Shown piece by piece: positions 24,669 to 32,970 of a DNA stretch of 64,000 bases (its first letter is position 1; the number at the start of each line of letters is the position of its first letter). The notes under the pieces were generated by a model, which did no database searches, was not told the origin of the DNA, and was given only the letters and a program-made list of their open reading frames with translations. Source of the DNA: JAOSJL01 sp963704035. GTDB lineage: Bacteria; Actinomycetota; Acidimicrobiia; IMCC26256; JAOSJL01. A program made the position numbers and the translations under genes. Location: positions 1,240,001 to 1,304,000 of the forward strand of contig CAVPGR010000004.1 in NCBI GenBank assembly GCA_963704035.1, written 5' to 3'.

Positions 24669-25334
24669 TCAGTGCGAGTCGGGATCCGCCATGAGCTGAC
24701 GGTCCTGCTCGGCGAGATGCAGGATCGAGCGGCCCTCGGTGCGCTCGACGTGGCGGACGAAGCGGTACTTGTCCTCGAAGCCGTCGGTCTGGCGCGGTGC
24801 TACGCGGGCGTGTCCCGGCGCGGTCCGCACACATACGAACCGGCATCCACCCTCGCCGCCGAAGGCTGCGTCGAGCTGGGCGTCGAGTTCGGTGTCGGTC
24901 TCGACGGTGGCTGTGTGGGGGACTCCCGAGGCGGCTGCCATGGCGGCGAGGTCGGCACTCGCCGCGGTGGCGGTCGGTCGGGGACCGTCCGTGTTCCAGC
25001 CGATCGACTCGTAGCAGCCGTTGTCGACGACCCACACGACGAGATTCTCCGGCCGGGTCTGACCCATCGCCACGAGTTGGCCGAGCTCCATGAGCACCGA
25101 GCCGTCCCCGTCGAGCGCCACGACCAGGCGGTGGGGAAGGGCCAGAGCGAGTCCTACCGCCATCCCGATGACGTCACCCATCTGGCCCAAATGCGCAGTG
25201 CGAGGGTTCTCGTCGGTGAGATCGGCCCACTCGAAGGAAACCGCGCCTATGTAGGTGGACATCACGAGCGCGTCGTCGGGCACGCGGGCTGCGAGACGTC
25301 CGAGCCATTCGTAGCGGTCCAGGGCCATTCTCAT
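24669..25334 (-). CDS. TPP-dependent 2-oxoacid decarboxylase, beta subunit
   Basis: A 221-residue protein equal to the pyrophosphate-binding domain of TPP enzymes: the motif GDGS (residue about 75) followed by DN in WVVDNGCYESIG. It resembles the beta subunit of sulfopyruvate decarboxylase (ComE) or the C-terminal half of phosphonopyruvate decarboxylase. ATG 25334 overlaps the alpha-subunit stop (ATGA). With no sulfonate or phosphonate genes nearby, the substrate is more likely a 2-oxoacid from purine breakdown, giving an aldehyde for the dehydrogenase at 18354. The subunit call is firm, the substrate open. Confidence 0.78.
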   Translation of the reverse strand: MRMALDRYEWLGRLAARVPDDALVMSTYIGAVSFEWADLTDENPRTAHLGQMGDVIGMAVGLALALPHRLVVALDGDGSVLMELGQLVAMGQTRPENLVVWVVDNGCYESIGWNTDGPRPTATAASADLAAMAAASGVPHTATVETDTELDAQLDAAFGGEGGCRFVCVRTAPGHARVAPRQTDGFEDKYRFVRHVERTEGRSILHLAEQDRQLMADPDSH

Positions 25335-25837
25335 TCCTCCCAGATGCAGTCGCCCGACACGAGTACCGCCGTCGGGTGGAGTTGGGCCTGCGCCAGGCGG
25401 TTGGCGCGCCGTAGTGCCCGTCGGAGCAGTGCCGGATCGCGGACGATCTGATACGGAATGCGCAACGCGTCGAGAAGGGGCTCCACCACGATGCCGTGGG
25501 GGATTCCCCAGTGCTCGGTCTCGCCGAGGTCTCCACGGTACGAAAGCATGAGGACGACGGGAACGCCCGTGCCCAGCGAGATGCGCGCGATGTATTCCGC
25601 AGCAACCCGTAGCCCCGAGTTCTCCATCACCAACACCGTGTGCTTACCGCCGAGCCAAGCGCCGGCACAGATCGAGAAACCCACGCCTTCGTTGCACACA
25701 GGTACGTACTCGAAGAAGGGGTCGGCCTCGATGAGCTCGTGGAGGTCGCGCTGCCAACCGTCGGGGAGCCCGGAGACGAAGTCGATCCCCGCCTCCTTCA
25801 GGCCGGTGATCGCTTCTTGTGCTGCATGGTCGAGCAT
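25331..25837 (-). CDS. TPP-dependent 2-oxoacid decarboxylase, alpha subunit
   Basis: A 168-residue pyrimidine-binding domain of a TPP enzyme (ComD-like). GGAGG six bases before ATG 25837 fixes the start. The catalytic Glu that activates TPP is likely in VPVCNEGVGFSICAGAWLGG. ENSGLRVAAEYIARIS and MLSYRGDLGETEHWG match the sulfopyruvate decarboxylase alpha pattern. It follows the XDH molybdenum subunit by 31 bases in the operon that starts at 29507, so expression should follow the operator at 29530. Confidence 0.78.
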   Translation of the reverse strand: MLDHAAQEAITGLKEAGIDFVSGLPDGWQRDLHELIEADPFFEYVPVCNEGVGFSICAGAWLGGKHTVLVMENSGLRVAAEYIARISLGTGVPVVLMLSYRGDLGETEHWGIPHGIVVEPLLDALRIPYQIVRDPALLRRALRRANRLAQAQLHPTAVLVSGDCIWEE

Positions 25838-25868
25838 CAGTCCTCCGCTGATTCGATTGATCGCACGC

Positions 25869-28175
25869 TCAGCGCCGCACCGTCGGGTGCGCCAACGCGA
25901 TGTCCTGGGGACGAATAGGGACACGAGGGAGAGCGAGACCGGTGGCCGCCCGCACGGCGGCAGCAACCGCCGGCGTCGGCGAGACCACGGGAGGTTCGCC
26001 CACGCCCTTGGCGCCGAAGGGTGCGCCGGGCTCGGGCTGCTCGATCACCTCGGTGACCACCTCGGGCATGTCGAGCGCCGTCGGGATCAGATAGTCGGTG
26101 AACGACGCGTTGGCGATCTTGCCACCGTCGAGCACGATCTCCTCCATCACAGCGAGCCCGACGCCCTGTGCGATTCCACCCTCGATCTGCCCGAGGACCT
26201 GGAGGGGATTGAGCGCGCGACCCACATCCTGGGCAGTGGCGATCTGCACGACTCGCAGAAGTCCGAGATCGACATCGACGTCGACGACGGCGCGGTGGGC
26301 GGCACACGCGAAAGACACGTGGGCGTCACCCTGGCCGGCTTCGTCGAGAGGTCGCGTCGGTTCGTGGTGGTACTCGCGCGTCTCTTCGAGAACCAGACCC
26401 TCGGCGACCTCTGCGCACGAGACGTCGACCGCTCCGCTCACCGAGATGATACGGGCATCGTCGGTCACCTCGAGGCCTTGGAGGCCCACGTCGCGGGTGC
26501 GGGCCACGTGTTCCACGAGGCGATCGCGCACGGCGAGACACGCGGCCTCGACCGCACCTCCCGACATCCACGTCTGCCGGCTCGCCGAGGTCGATCCCGC
26601 GGAGCCGACGGTGGCGGTCGCTGCCGGCGCGAGCACGACGTCGTCGATCCCGAGCACCGAGCGGGCGATCTGCTCGGCGAGGGTCACGAAGCCCTGGCCG
26701 ACCTCCGCGCACGCACAGATGATCGTGACGATCCCGTCCTCGACCCGAGCAGTGGCGGTCGAGAAGTCGTCGAAGCCCTCCGCATACATCAGATTCTTGA
26801 AGTTCACCGCGAAGCCGACGCCGCGGCGTACCCGGTCGGGATCGGCGGTGCGACCGGCACCGCCCGGACGTGCGATCGGGTCGGCCACCTCGTCGAGCGG
26901 AAGCGGAGCGGCCGCTGTCGCGCGGATGACTTCGGCGACGGGGAGCGTGCCCGTGATGCGCTGGCCCGTCGGTAGTGTGTCGTTCGGCGCCAGTGCATTG
27001 CGTAGGCGAAGCTCGACGGGGTCGAGGTCGAGCGCGGCGGCGAGCTTGTCCATCTGCGACTCGTGCCCGTAGCACGACTGCACCACTCCGAAGCCCCGCA
27101 TGGCGCCGCACGGCGGGTTGTTCGTGCGAACGCTGTAGGTGTCGATGACGACGTTGTCACAGCGATACGGGCCGAGGGCGAAGCACCCGGCGTTCCCGGT
27201 GACGTGGTACGACGACGAGATGTAGGCGCCGCCGTCGAGGACGATCCGGGTTTCGACCTTGACGAGGTTCCCGGAACGATCGGCGTGGTGCCGGTACCAG
27301 AGACGGCCGGGGTGTCGGTGGACATGTCCGAAGAACGACTCTTCTCGCGAGTAGAGCATCTTCACCGGCCGGCCGGTCTGCAACGCCAGCATGCAGGTGT
27401 GGACCTGGAGGCTGATGTCCTCGCGCGCACCGAAGGCGCCTCCCACGCCGGCGAGTACGAGCCGTACCTTCTCGGGGGGTAGGTCGAGGCAGCTGGCGAC
27501 CTGGTCGCGGTCGACGTGGAGCCACTGGGTGGAGATGAACAGCTCGACGCCGCCGTCGTCGTCGGGGATGGCGAGGCCTGATTCGGGTCCGAGAAAGGCC
27601 TGGTCCTGCATCCCGAGCTCGTAGGTGCCCTCGACCTGCACGTCGCCGGTGACCGAGGGGTCGCCCTTGTGGATCGGGAGGTGGCGGAAGACGTTTCCGT
27701 TCGGATGCAGCGGTGCGCCGGTGAGCGCCACCTCGGGGTCGAGCACGGGTTCCATCACTTCGTAGGTGACCTCGATGCGGTCGCGTGCGAGCCGCGCGAT
27801 TTCGGGATGATCGGCGGCCACGGCCGCGATCGGCTCGCCCGCGTGCCTGACCACTGCGTCGGCGAAGACGGGTTGGTCGTGGTCCTCGAGCCCGTAGAAG
27901 GGATTTCCGGGCACGTCATCGGCGGTCACGACGGCTCGGACCCCCGGGGTCTGCCACGCCCCGCTCAGGTCGATCGCGATGATGCGGGCCGAGGGATGCG
28001 GGGAGCGCAGCGTCGAGCCCCACAGCATCCCTTCGGCCCACAAATCGGACGAGTACGCGAACGAGCCGTTCACCTTGGGTACTCCATCGGGACGGCGCGC
28101 GCTGTCCCCGACGCGCCCGGCACGTGACCGGGTGGCCTCGTGGGTACTCCCGGCGGGCGTCGAGGTGTCAGTCAC
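25869..28175 (-). CDS. Xanthine dehydrogenase family, molybdenum subunit
   Basis: A 768-residue Mo-cofactor subunit of the xanthine oxidase family. It has the aldehyde oxidase/xanthine dehydrogenase hammerhead N-terminal domain (VPKVNGSFAYSSDLW) and the Mo domain with GVGGAFGARED, PCGAMRGFGVVQ and, near the C terminus, PFGAKGVGEPPV, which supplies the catalytic Glu. It starts at GTG 28175, overlapping the FeS gene. In order FAD, FeS, Mo it forms a soluble three-subunit hydroxylase. Substrate is probably hypoxanthine or xanthine given the island, but the family also hydroxylates other N-heterocycles. Confidence 0.87.
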   Translation of the reverse strand: MTDTSTPAGSTHEATRSRAGRVGDSARRPDGVPKVNGSFAYSSDLWAEGMLWGSTLRSPHPSARIIAIDLSGAWQTPGVRAVVTADDVPGNPFYGLEDHDQPVFADAVVRHAGEPIAAVAADHPEIARLARDRIEVTYEVMEPVLDPEVALTGAPLHPNGNVFRHLPIHKGDPSVTGDVQVEGTYELGMQDQAFLGPESGLAIPDDDGGVELFISTQWLHVDRDQVASCLDLPPEKVRLVLAGVGGAFGAREDISLQVHTCMLALQTGRPVKMLYSREESFFGHVHRHPGRLWYRHHADRSGNLVKVETRIVLDGGAYISSSYHVTGNAGCFALGPYRCDNVVIDTYSVRTNNPPCGAMRGFGVVQSCYGHESQMDKLAAALDLDPVELRLRNALAPNDTLPTGQRITGTLPVAEVIRATAAAPLPLDEVADPIARPGGAGRTADPDRVRRGVGFAVNFKNLMYAEGFDDFSTATARVEDGIVTIICACAEVGQGFVTLAEQIARSVLGIDDVVLAPAATATVGSAGSTSASRQTWMSGGAVEAACLAVRDRLVEHVARTRDVGLQGLEVTDDARIISVSGAVDVSCAEVAEGLVLEETREYHHEPTRPLDEAGQGDAHVSFACAAHRAVVDVDVDLGLLRVVQIATAQDVGRALNPLQVLGQIEGGIAQGVGLAVMEEIVLDGGKIANASFTDYLIPTALDMPEVVTEVIEQPEPGAPFGAKGVGEPPVVSPTPAVAAAVRAATGLALPRVPIRPQDIALAHPTVRR

Positions 28176-28671
28176 CGGATCGTGCCCTGATCGTCGCCTC
28201 TGCCGCGGCGAAGATGCGGCCGTAGCCGGTGCAGCGGCAGAGATTGCCCGAGATCGCCTCGCGGAGCGTCAGAGGATCGGGGGCAGGGTCGCGCTCCAGG
28301 AGGTCGTGTACGGCCATCACGAGTCCGGGAGTGCAGAAGCCGCACTGCACCGCGCCCTCGGCCAGGAAGGCCTCCTGGACGTCGGTGAGAGCCCCGTCGC
28401 CGAGTCCTTCCACCGTGGTGATCTCGCTGCCGACCACAGAACCGGCGAGTACGAGGCACGAGCACACCAGCTCGCCGTCCACGAGGACCGAACACGAGCC
28501 GCATTCCCCCTGCTCACAGGCGTTCTTCGATCCTGAGAGCTGGAGCCGCTCCCGAAGCACCCAGAGCAGGTTCTCGCCCAGCCATCCGGACTCCACGTCG
28601 TGGTCCTCGCCGTTGACGCGGAGTCGGTAGCCCACCTCGGGGAGCGCCTCGGTGGGACGGTCGGTACTCAC
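28168..28671 (-). CDS. Xanthine dehydrogenase family, 2Fe-2S subunit
   Basis: A 167-residue protein with two 2Fe-2S clusters: the plant-type motif CEQGECGSCSVLVDG plus a later Cys in LVCSCLVLA, and the helical-domain motif CGFCTPG with CRCTGYGRIF. Start GTG 28671 overlaps the FAD-subunit stop (GTGA). It relays electrons from the Mo site to FAD. Confidence 0.9.
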   Translation of the reverse strand: MSTDRPTEALPEVGYRLRVNGEDHDVESGWLGENLLWVLRERLQLSGSKNACEQGECGSCSVLVDGELVCSCLVLAGSVVGSEITTVEGLGDGALTDVQEAFLAEGAVQCGFCTPGLVMAVHDLLERDPAPDPLTLREAISGNLCRCTGYGRIFAAAEATIRARSGD

Positions 28672-29507
28672 AGCGCACGTTCCAGCGCTCGGGTCGCGAG
28701 CACACCTATACCGTGACGGCGGTAGTCCGCGGTGGAACGGTGGTCGTCGATGGGTCGGGCGGCGGCTGCGACCCGTTGCCCGAACTCCGAGGCGAGGCGG
28801 GGATCGTCGATGCGTCCTGTGTCCCAGTTCACCCGCTGAGCGATCCACTCCTCGGCTTCGGTGGCGCGGATGATTACCGGTCCGGCGGCCCCGAGCGCGC
28901 AGCGCACGGCGCGCGCCTCACTGTCGACGACGAGTGCGACGCTGCACACCGCGATGACCATGGCGTTACGTGTCCCGATCTTGAGGAATTCCTGGGGCCC
29001 GCTTGCGACGGGAACGGTCGCGCCCACGATCAGCTCGTCGGGTTCGAGGCTGTTCTTCTTCGGTCCGACGATCAGCTCGTCGAGTCCGAGCGTTCGCCGC
29101 CCCCGCACCGATGCCACCTCGATGGAGGCGTCGAGCGCCGCGAGCGCGGGCAACGTGTCGCCCGCCGGTGATGACGTACCGAGGTTTCCACCGAGGGTTC
29201 CCGCGTTCCTGATCTGGGGCGATCCCACCGTGCGGGCCGCCTGGGCCAGCGCGGGGACGAGATCGGCGAGCTCGGGCTGTTGCATCCGCGAATAGGTGAG
29301 TCCGGCGCCCAGTTCGACCGATCCGTTGCGGCGCTGGAAATCGCGCAGCTCGGTTACCCGGCGCAGGGTCACGACATCGGTGGGTCGTCGCTGACCGAAG
29401 TTCACCTCGACCATGAAGTCGGTCCCGCCCGAGAGGACCTGGGCTCCGGGCTGATCCGCGACAGCGCCCAGCGCGTCGTCCAGCGTCTCTGCCACGGTGA
29501 TTCCCAT
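28668..29507 (-). CDS. Xanthine dehydrogenase family, FAD subunit
   Basis: A 279-residue CoxM/XdhB-type flavoprotein. FAD-binding blocks LSGGTDFMVE and VGSPQIRNAGTLGGNLGTSSPAGDT are clear. First gene of a five-gene operon (FAD, FeS, Mo, decarboxylase alpha, beta). The ATG at 29507 has no ribosome site and lies only 23 bases from the operator; if TTGACA in that operator is the -35 box, transcription would start at or near the ATG, giving a leaderless message. Confidence 0.87.
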   Translation of the reverse strand: MGITVAETLDDALGAVADQPGAQVLSGGTDFMVEVNFGQRRPTDVVTLRRVTELRDFQRRNGSVELGAGLTYSRMQQPELADLVPALAQAARTVGSPQIRNAGTLGGNLGTSSPAGDTLPALAALDASIEVASVRGRRTLGLDELIVGPKKNSLEPDELIVGATVPVASGPQEFLKIGTRNAMVIAVCSVALVVDSEARAVRCALGAAGPVIIRATEAEEWIAQRVNWDTGRIDDPRLASEFGQRVAAAARPIDDHRSTADYRRHGIGVLATRALERAL

Positions 29508-29529
29508 CGGCCCTAGGATCCCAGCGAAA

Positions 29530-29544
29530 TCAACAATTTGTCAA
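29530..29544 (-). promoter_or_regulatory. Island operator, site 6 (XDH three-subunit operon)
   Basis: TCAACAATTTGTCAA, identical to site 3. Toward the FAD-subunit gene it reads TTGACAAATTGTTGA. It sits in the narrow gap between two minus-strand operons. Confidence 0.77.
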
Positions 29545-29552
29545 CCCGGGCT

Positions 29553-30953
29553 CTACCCATTCGATGGGGTCCCCGACGGCCGCTGGATGCTGGTGGCGAG
29601 GGCTCGATGGCGGACGAGCATCCTCTCGACGTCGCCGAGGCGGAGCTCCCCGTCGCGCACGACCGGGCGCCCCGCGACGACGGTGTGACGGGCGCCCACC
29701 GGGCCGCAGCGGAGCCAGGCTTCGATCGGGTCGGAGAGGGCGCCGGCGAACGGGATGCCTTCCAGCGGCCACGCCACGACGTCGCCGGCCGCGCCGGGGG
29801 TCAACTGACCGAGCTCACCCGAACGGCCCAGACACGCAGCCGAGCCCCGGGTCGCGATCTCGAGCGCATCTCGCGCACCCATCGCGGCTGCTCCTCCGCG
29901 GAGGCGGCCGAGGAGGAGAGCGTTGCGGCACTCCATCCACAGCGACGCCGAGTCGGTCGAGGCCGAGCCGTCGCAACCGATACCCACCGGGACACCGGCC
30001 GCACGCAGGTCGACCACCGGTGCGGCCCCTGCACCGATGAGCATGTTCGAGCTGGGGCAGTGCGCGACTCCCGTGCCCCAGGCGCCGAGTCGCTCGATCT
30101 CGGAGTCATTCGGCCAGACGCAGTGAGCAACCCAGGAGCGGTCGCCGCCCCATCCGACCTCTTCGAAGTATTCGATCGGCCGGCAGCCGAACTTCTCGCG
30201 GCAGAACTCGTCCTCGTTGGCGGTCTCCGAGAGGTGTGTGTGGAGGCGCACGTCCAGGCGTTCGGCGAGCTCGGCTGTGCGGCGCATCAGCTCGCGTGTC
30301 ACCGAGAACGGCGAGCAGGGCGCCAACGCCACCTGAACCATCGCGTCCGGGCCCGGATCGTGGTGGCTGCGCACCAGCCGCTCGGAGTCGGCGAGGATCT
30401 CGTCGTCGTCCTGGACCACCGAGTCGGGGGGCAGGCCCCCGTCCTTTTCCGAGAGGCTCATGGAGCCGCGGGTGGCGTGAAACCGCAGCCCGACCTCCGT
30501 CGCGGCCGCGATCTCGGCCGAGATCAAGTCGCCGGCGCCCCGCGGGTGGAGGTACAGGTGATCGGATGTCGTCGTGCAGCCGCCGAGAGCGAGCTCGGCG
30601 AGCCCGATCCAGGTCGAGACGTACACCGCCTCCTCGTCGATCAGACCCCAGTGCGGGTAGAGGGTGCGCAGCCAATGGAACAGGTCGCCTCGCAGAGCCG
30701 GCGCAAAGGAGCGGGTGAGGTTCTGGTAGAGGTGGTGGTGGGTGTTGACGAGCCCGGGGGTGATGAGACATCCGCGGGCGTCGAGGGTGGCGCTCGCCGG
30801 CGGCTCTTCACCCGGCGCTCCAACAGCCGCCACCCGGCCGTCATCGAGTGCGACCCAACCGCCGGGGATCTCGGTCCGGTCCTCGTCGAGGGTGGCGACC
30901 AGCTCCGCGCCCGCGAGCACGAGGTCGACGGGTGGCGGTTCCGGCGTGTTCAC
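29553..30953 (-). CDS. 8-oxoguanine/guanine deaminase-like amidohydrolase
   Basis: A 466-residue amidohydrolase of the atrazine chlorohydrolase/8-oxoguanine deaminase subgroup. GTG 30953 overlaps the stop of the preceding gene. Motifs: NTHHHLYQNLTR (metal His pair), the substrate-binding stretch LHTHLSETANED (His and Glu), VAHCVWP (His) and IGCDGSASTDS (Asp). The N-terminal beta-sandwich LVLAGAELVATLD is complete. In the island it would convert 8-oxoguanine to urate or guanine to xanthine. The HxxHL-E pattern favours 8-oxoguanine deaminase; a triazine role is unlikely here. Confidence 0.8.
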   Translation of the reverse strand: MNTPEPPPVDLVLAGAELVATLDEDRTEIPGGWVALDDGRVAAVGAPGEEPPASATLDARGCLITPGLVNTHHHLYQNLTRSFAPALRGDLFHWLRTLYPHWGLIDEEAVYVSTWIGLAELALGGCTTTSDHLYLHPRGAGDLISAEIAAATEVGLRFHATRGSMSLSEKDGGLPPDSVVQDDDEILADSERLVRSHHDPGPDAMVQVALAPCSPFSVTRELMRRTAELAERLDVRLHTHLSETANEDEFCREKFGCRPIEYFEEVGWGGDRSWVAHCVWPNDSEIERLGAWGTGVAHCPSSNMLIGAGAAPVVDLRAAGVPVGIGCDGSASTDSASLWMECRNALLLGRLRGGAAAMGARDALEIATRGSAACLGRSGELGQLTPGAAGDVVAWPLEGIPFAGALSDPIEAWLRCGPVGARHTVVAGRPVVRDGELRLGDVERMLVRHRALATSIQRPSGTPSNG

Positions 30954-31963
30954 GCGGTGGCGAAAGCGTCGAGCATCGCCGGTACGTCGGCGCCCAGGGG
31001 ATAGAGGATCGGACACGTGCAGCCGTCGGCGGTGTATTCGGCCACCTTGGCCCGGCACTCGTCGGCGGTACCGGAGGCGGTGATCATCTGCACGACCTCG
31101 TCGGGGACGAGCTTCGCGGCGGCGGCGATCTCCTCGTCGGTCGCCGGCCAGGTGAGCACCTGTCCAATCTCGTCGAGGAGTTCGCTCGGCACACCCGATG
31201 CCTTCATGATGTGCGGTTGCTGGCCGAGGTACTGCGTCACGAGCAGGCGCGCCGCGTCGAGAGCGCGCCCGCGGTCCTCGTCGAGCGAGCACACCACGAG
31301 CTGCGGCCGATCGATGTCGGACAGTTCGCGCCCGGCGCGGGTCGCGCCCAGCCGCAGGTGTTCCATGGCGCGTGCGTTGTAGGTCGGCGAGACGAGGTAG
31401 TTCAAGACGACGCCGTCCGCGATCTCGCCCGCGAGCTCCATCATCTTCATTCCCGTCGCGCCGATGTAGATCGGCACGTCCTTGGCCCGGCGCTCCTGAT
31501 GGACGTAGTCGAGCTCGACGCCGTCGAGGTGGACGAAGTCGCCGTCGTAGGTCACGACCTCGTTGGCCAGGAGACCGCGCACCGCCTCGACGGTCTCGCG
31601 CATTGCCTGCAAGGGTCGCCGACGCTCGATACCGACCTTGGCAGCAAGCGGATCCCACCAGGCGCCGATCCCGAGGATCACCCGGCCCGGCGCGAGGTCG
31701 TCGAGCGTCGAGAAGGTCGACGCAAGCAACGCCGGGTTGCGGGTCCAGTTGTTCACCACCCCCGAGCCCACCTTGATCGTGTCGGTGGTCGAGAGGAAGG
31801 CGGCCATCGGTACCGTCGCCTCGCGCACGAGACGGCTCTCGGCCTGCCACACCGCCTCGAAGCCGCGTTCCTCGGCGGCGCGGGCATACTCCATTGCATC
31901 ACGGATCGAGTGCGCGTCCTGGAGATACAGGGCGACACGCTCGCTGCTCACATCCTTTGCCAC
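30950..31963 (-). CDS. LLM-class F420-dependent oxidoreductase
   Basis: A 337-residue luciferase-like TIM-barrel protein. The N-terminal AAEERGFEAVWQAESRL and the block RVILGIGAWWDPLAAKVG are typical of the actinobacterial F420-dependent LLM group related to methylene-tetrahydromethanopterin reductase. It sits inside the XdhD/SsnA operon with overlaps on both sides, so it probably acts on a pathway intermediate, perhaps reducing a C=N or C=C bond of an opened purine ring with F420H2. That role is inferred only from position. Confidence 0.82.
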   Translation of the reverse strand: MAKDVSSERVALYLQDAHSIRDAMEYARAAEERGFEAVWQAESRLVREATVPMAAFLSTTDTIKVGSGVVNNWTRNPALLASTFSTLDDLAPGRVILGIGAWWDPLAAKVGIERRRPLQAMRETVEAVRGLLANEVVTYDGDFVHLDGVELDYVHQERRAKDVPIYIGATGMKMMELAGEIADGVVLNYLVSPTYNARAMEHLRLGATRAGRELSDIDRPQLVVCSLDEDRGRALDAARLLVTQYLGQQPHIMKASGVPSELLDEIGQVLTWPATDEEIAAAAKLVPDEVVQMITASGTADECRAKVAEYTADGCTCPILYPLGADVPAMLDAFATA

Positions 31964-32964
31964 AACCGTTCAGCCTCCTCCCGGGCACGCGCCCGGATCT
32001 CGTCTCCGTCAACACGCGTCGGACGACCTCCGTCGAGCACGACGCGACCGTCGATCTCGACCCGCTCCGCCCGTACTCCCGGCGTGTACGCGAGATGCCA
32101 GGGATCCATCGGGTCGTACGACCACGTGACGACGTCGTCCGCGACCTCGGGGACGAGCGCCGCACCCGCGTGGAGCCACTCCCACACGGTCTCGGGGCTG
32201 GCGGTGACGTCCGACTCGCGGAGGCGGACGAACGCGACGCGAAACTCGTCGAGCATGGACGCCCCGATGCCGTCGCTGCCGAGCACGATCGGGTTGTCGC
32301 GCACAGCCGGATGCGCATATCCGACCGCGTTGTTCATGTTCGAGCGCGGGTTGTGGGCGATGGTGCCCGGCAGATCGGATTCGAGGTGGACGCAGTGGGC
32401 GAGTAGCCACTCGGGCCGCGAGCGGCCGGCGAGGCGAGCGCCTGCCTCCGCGTCGGCGCGGTCTTCGGCGACGTGGATGTGGACGCCGACACCGAGATCG
32501 GCCGCGAGCCCACAGACAGCTTCGAGGGTCTCGTCCGAGAGCGTGAAACACGCATGGGCGCCCACCAGTCCTCGCCCACCGGCACGGAGGAAACGTTCGT
32601 TCTCGGCCAGCCCGGCCCGTGCGCCGTCGAGGCCGTTGCGGTCGGTGACCTCGTAGCAGCACACGCTGCGTACCCCGACCTCGGCGCAGGCGTCCGCGAT
32701 GACGTCGAGCGATCCTTCGATGGCGTTGGGCGAAGCGTGGTGGTCGACGATCGCCGTCGTGCCGTTCTCGAGCGCCTCGAGTGCACCGAGCATCGCCGAC
32801 CAACGAATTGACTTGAGGTCGAGGGCGCCGTCGAGTCGCCACCACACGAGCTCGAGGATCTCGGTGAAGTTCGTGGGCGTTCGCGACGGAGGTGGCATTC
32901 CGCGGGCGAGTGCGGAGTAGAGGTGGTGGTGCGCACAGACGAGGCCCTGCGTGGTGACGTTCAC
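31948..32964 (-). CDS. ssnA: SsnA-like aminohydrolase lacking the N-terminal strand domain
   Basis: A 338-residue amidohydrolase. GLVCAHHHLYSALARGM, FTEILELVWWRLDGALD and DHHASPNAIEGSLD match the SsnA family of E. coli-type purine clusters. Further metal or catalytic positions: HIHVAEDRADAE, LAHCVHL, LGSDGIGASM. SsnA proteins are about 440 residues and begin with a beta-sandwich segment of about 55 residues; here the reading frame starts right before the HHH motif, six bases after the XdhD stop, so that segment is absent. Likely a deaminase of the pathway; the missing strand could reflect a wrong frame or genuine trimming. Confidence 0.75.
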   Translation of the reverse strand: MNVTTQGLVCAHHHLYSALARGMPPPSRTPTNFTEILELVWWRLDGALDLKSIRWSAMLGALEALENGTTAIVDHHASPNAIEGSLDVIADACAEVGVRSVCCYEVTDRNGLDGARAGLAENERFLRAGGRGLVGAHACFTLSDETLEAVCGLAADLGVGVHIHVAEDRADAEAGARLAGRSRPEWLLAHCVHLESDLPGTIAHNPRSNMNNAVGYAHPAVRDNPIVLGSDGIGASMLDEFRVAFVRLRESDVTASPETVWEWLHAGAALVPEVADDVVTWSYDPMDPWHLAYTPGVRAERVEIDGRVVLDGGRPTRVDGDEIRARAREEAERLWQRM

Positions 32965-32970
32965 CGCGGA

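Noticed and set aside
29553..30953. Atrazine chlorohydrolase
   Set aside because: The relationship is to the wider deaminase family; gene context is purine breakdown, with no cyanuric acid genes.
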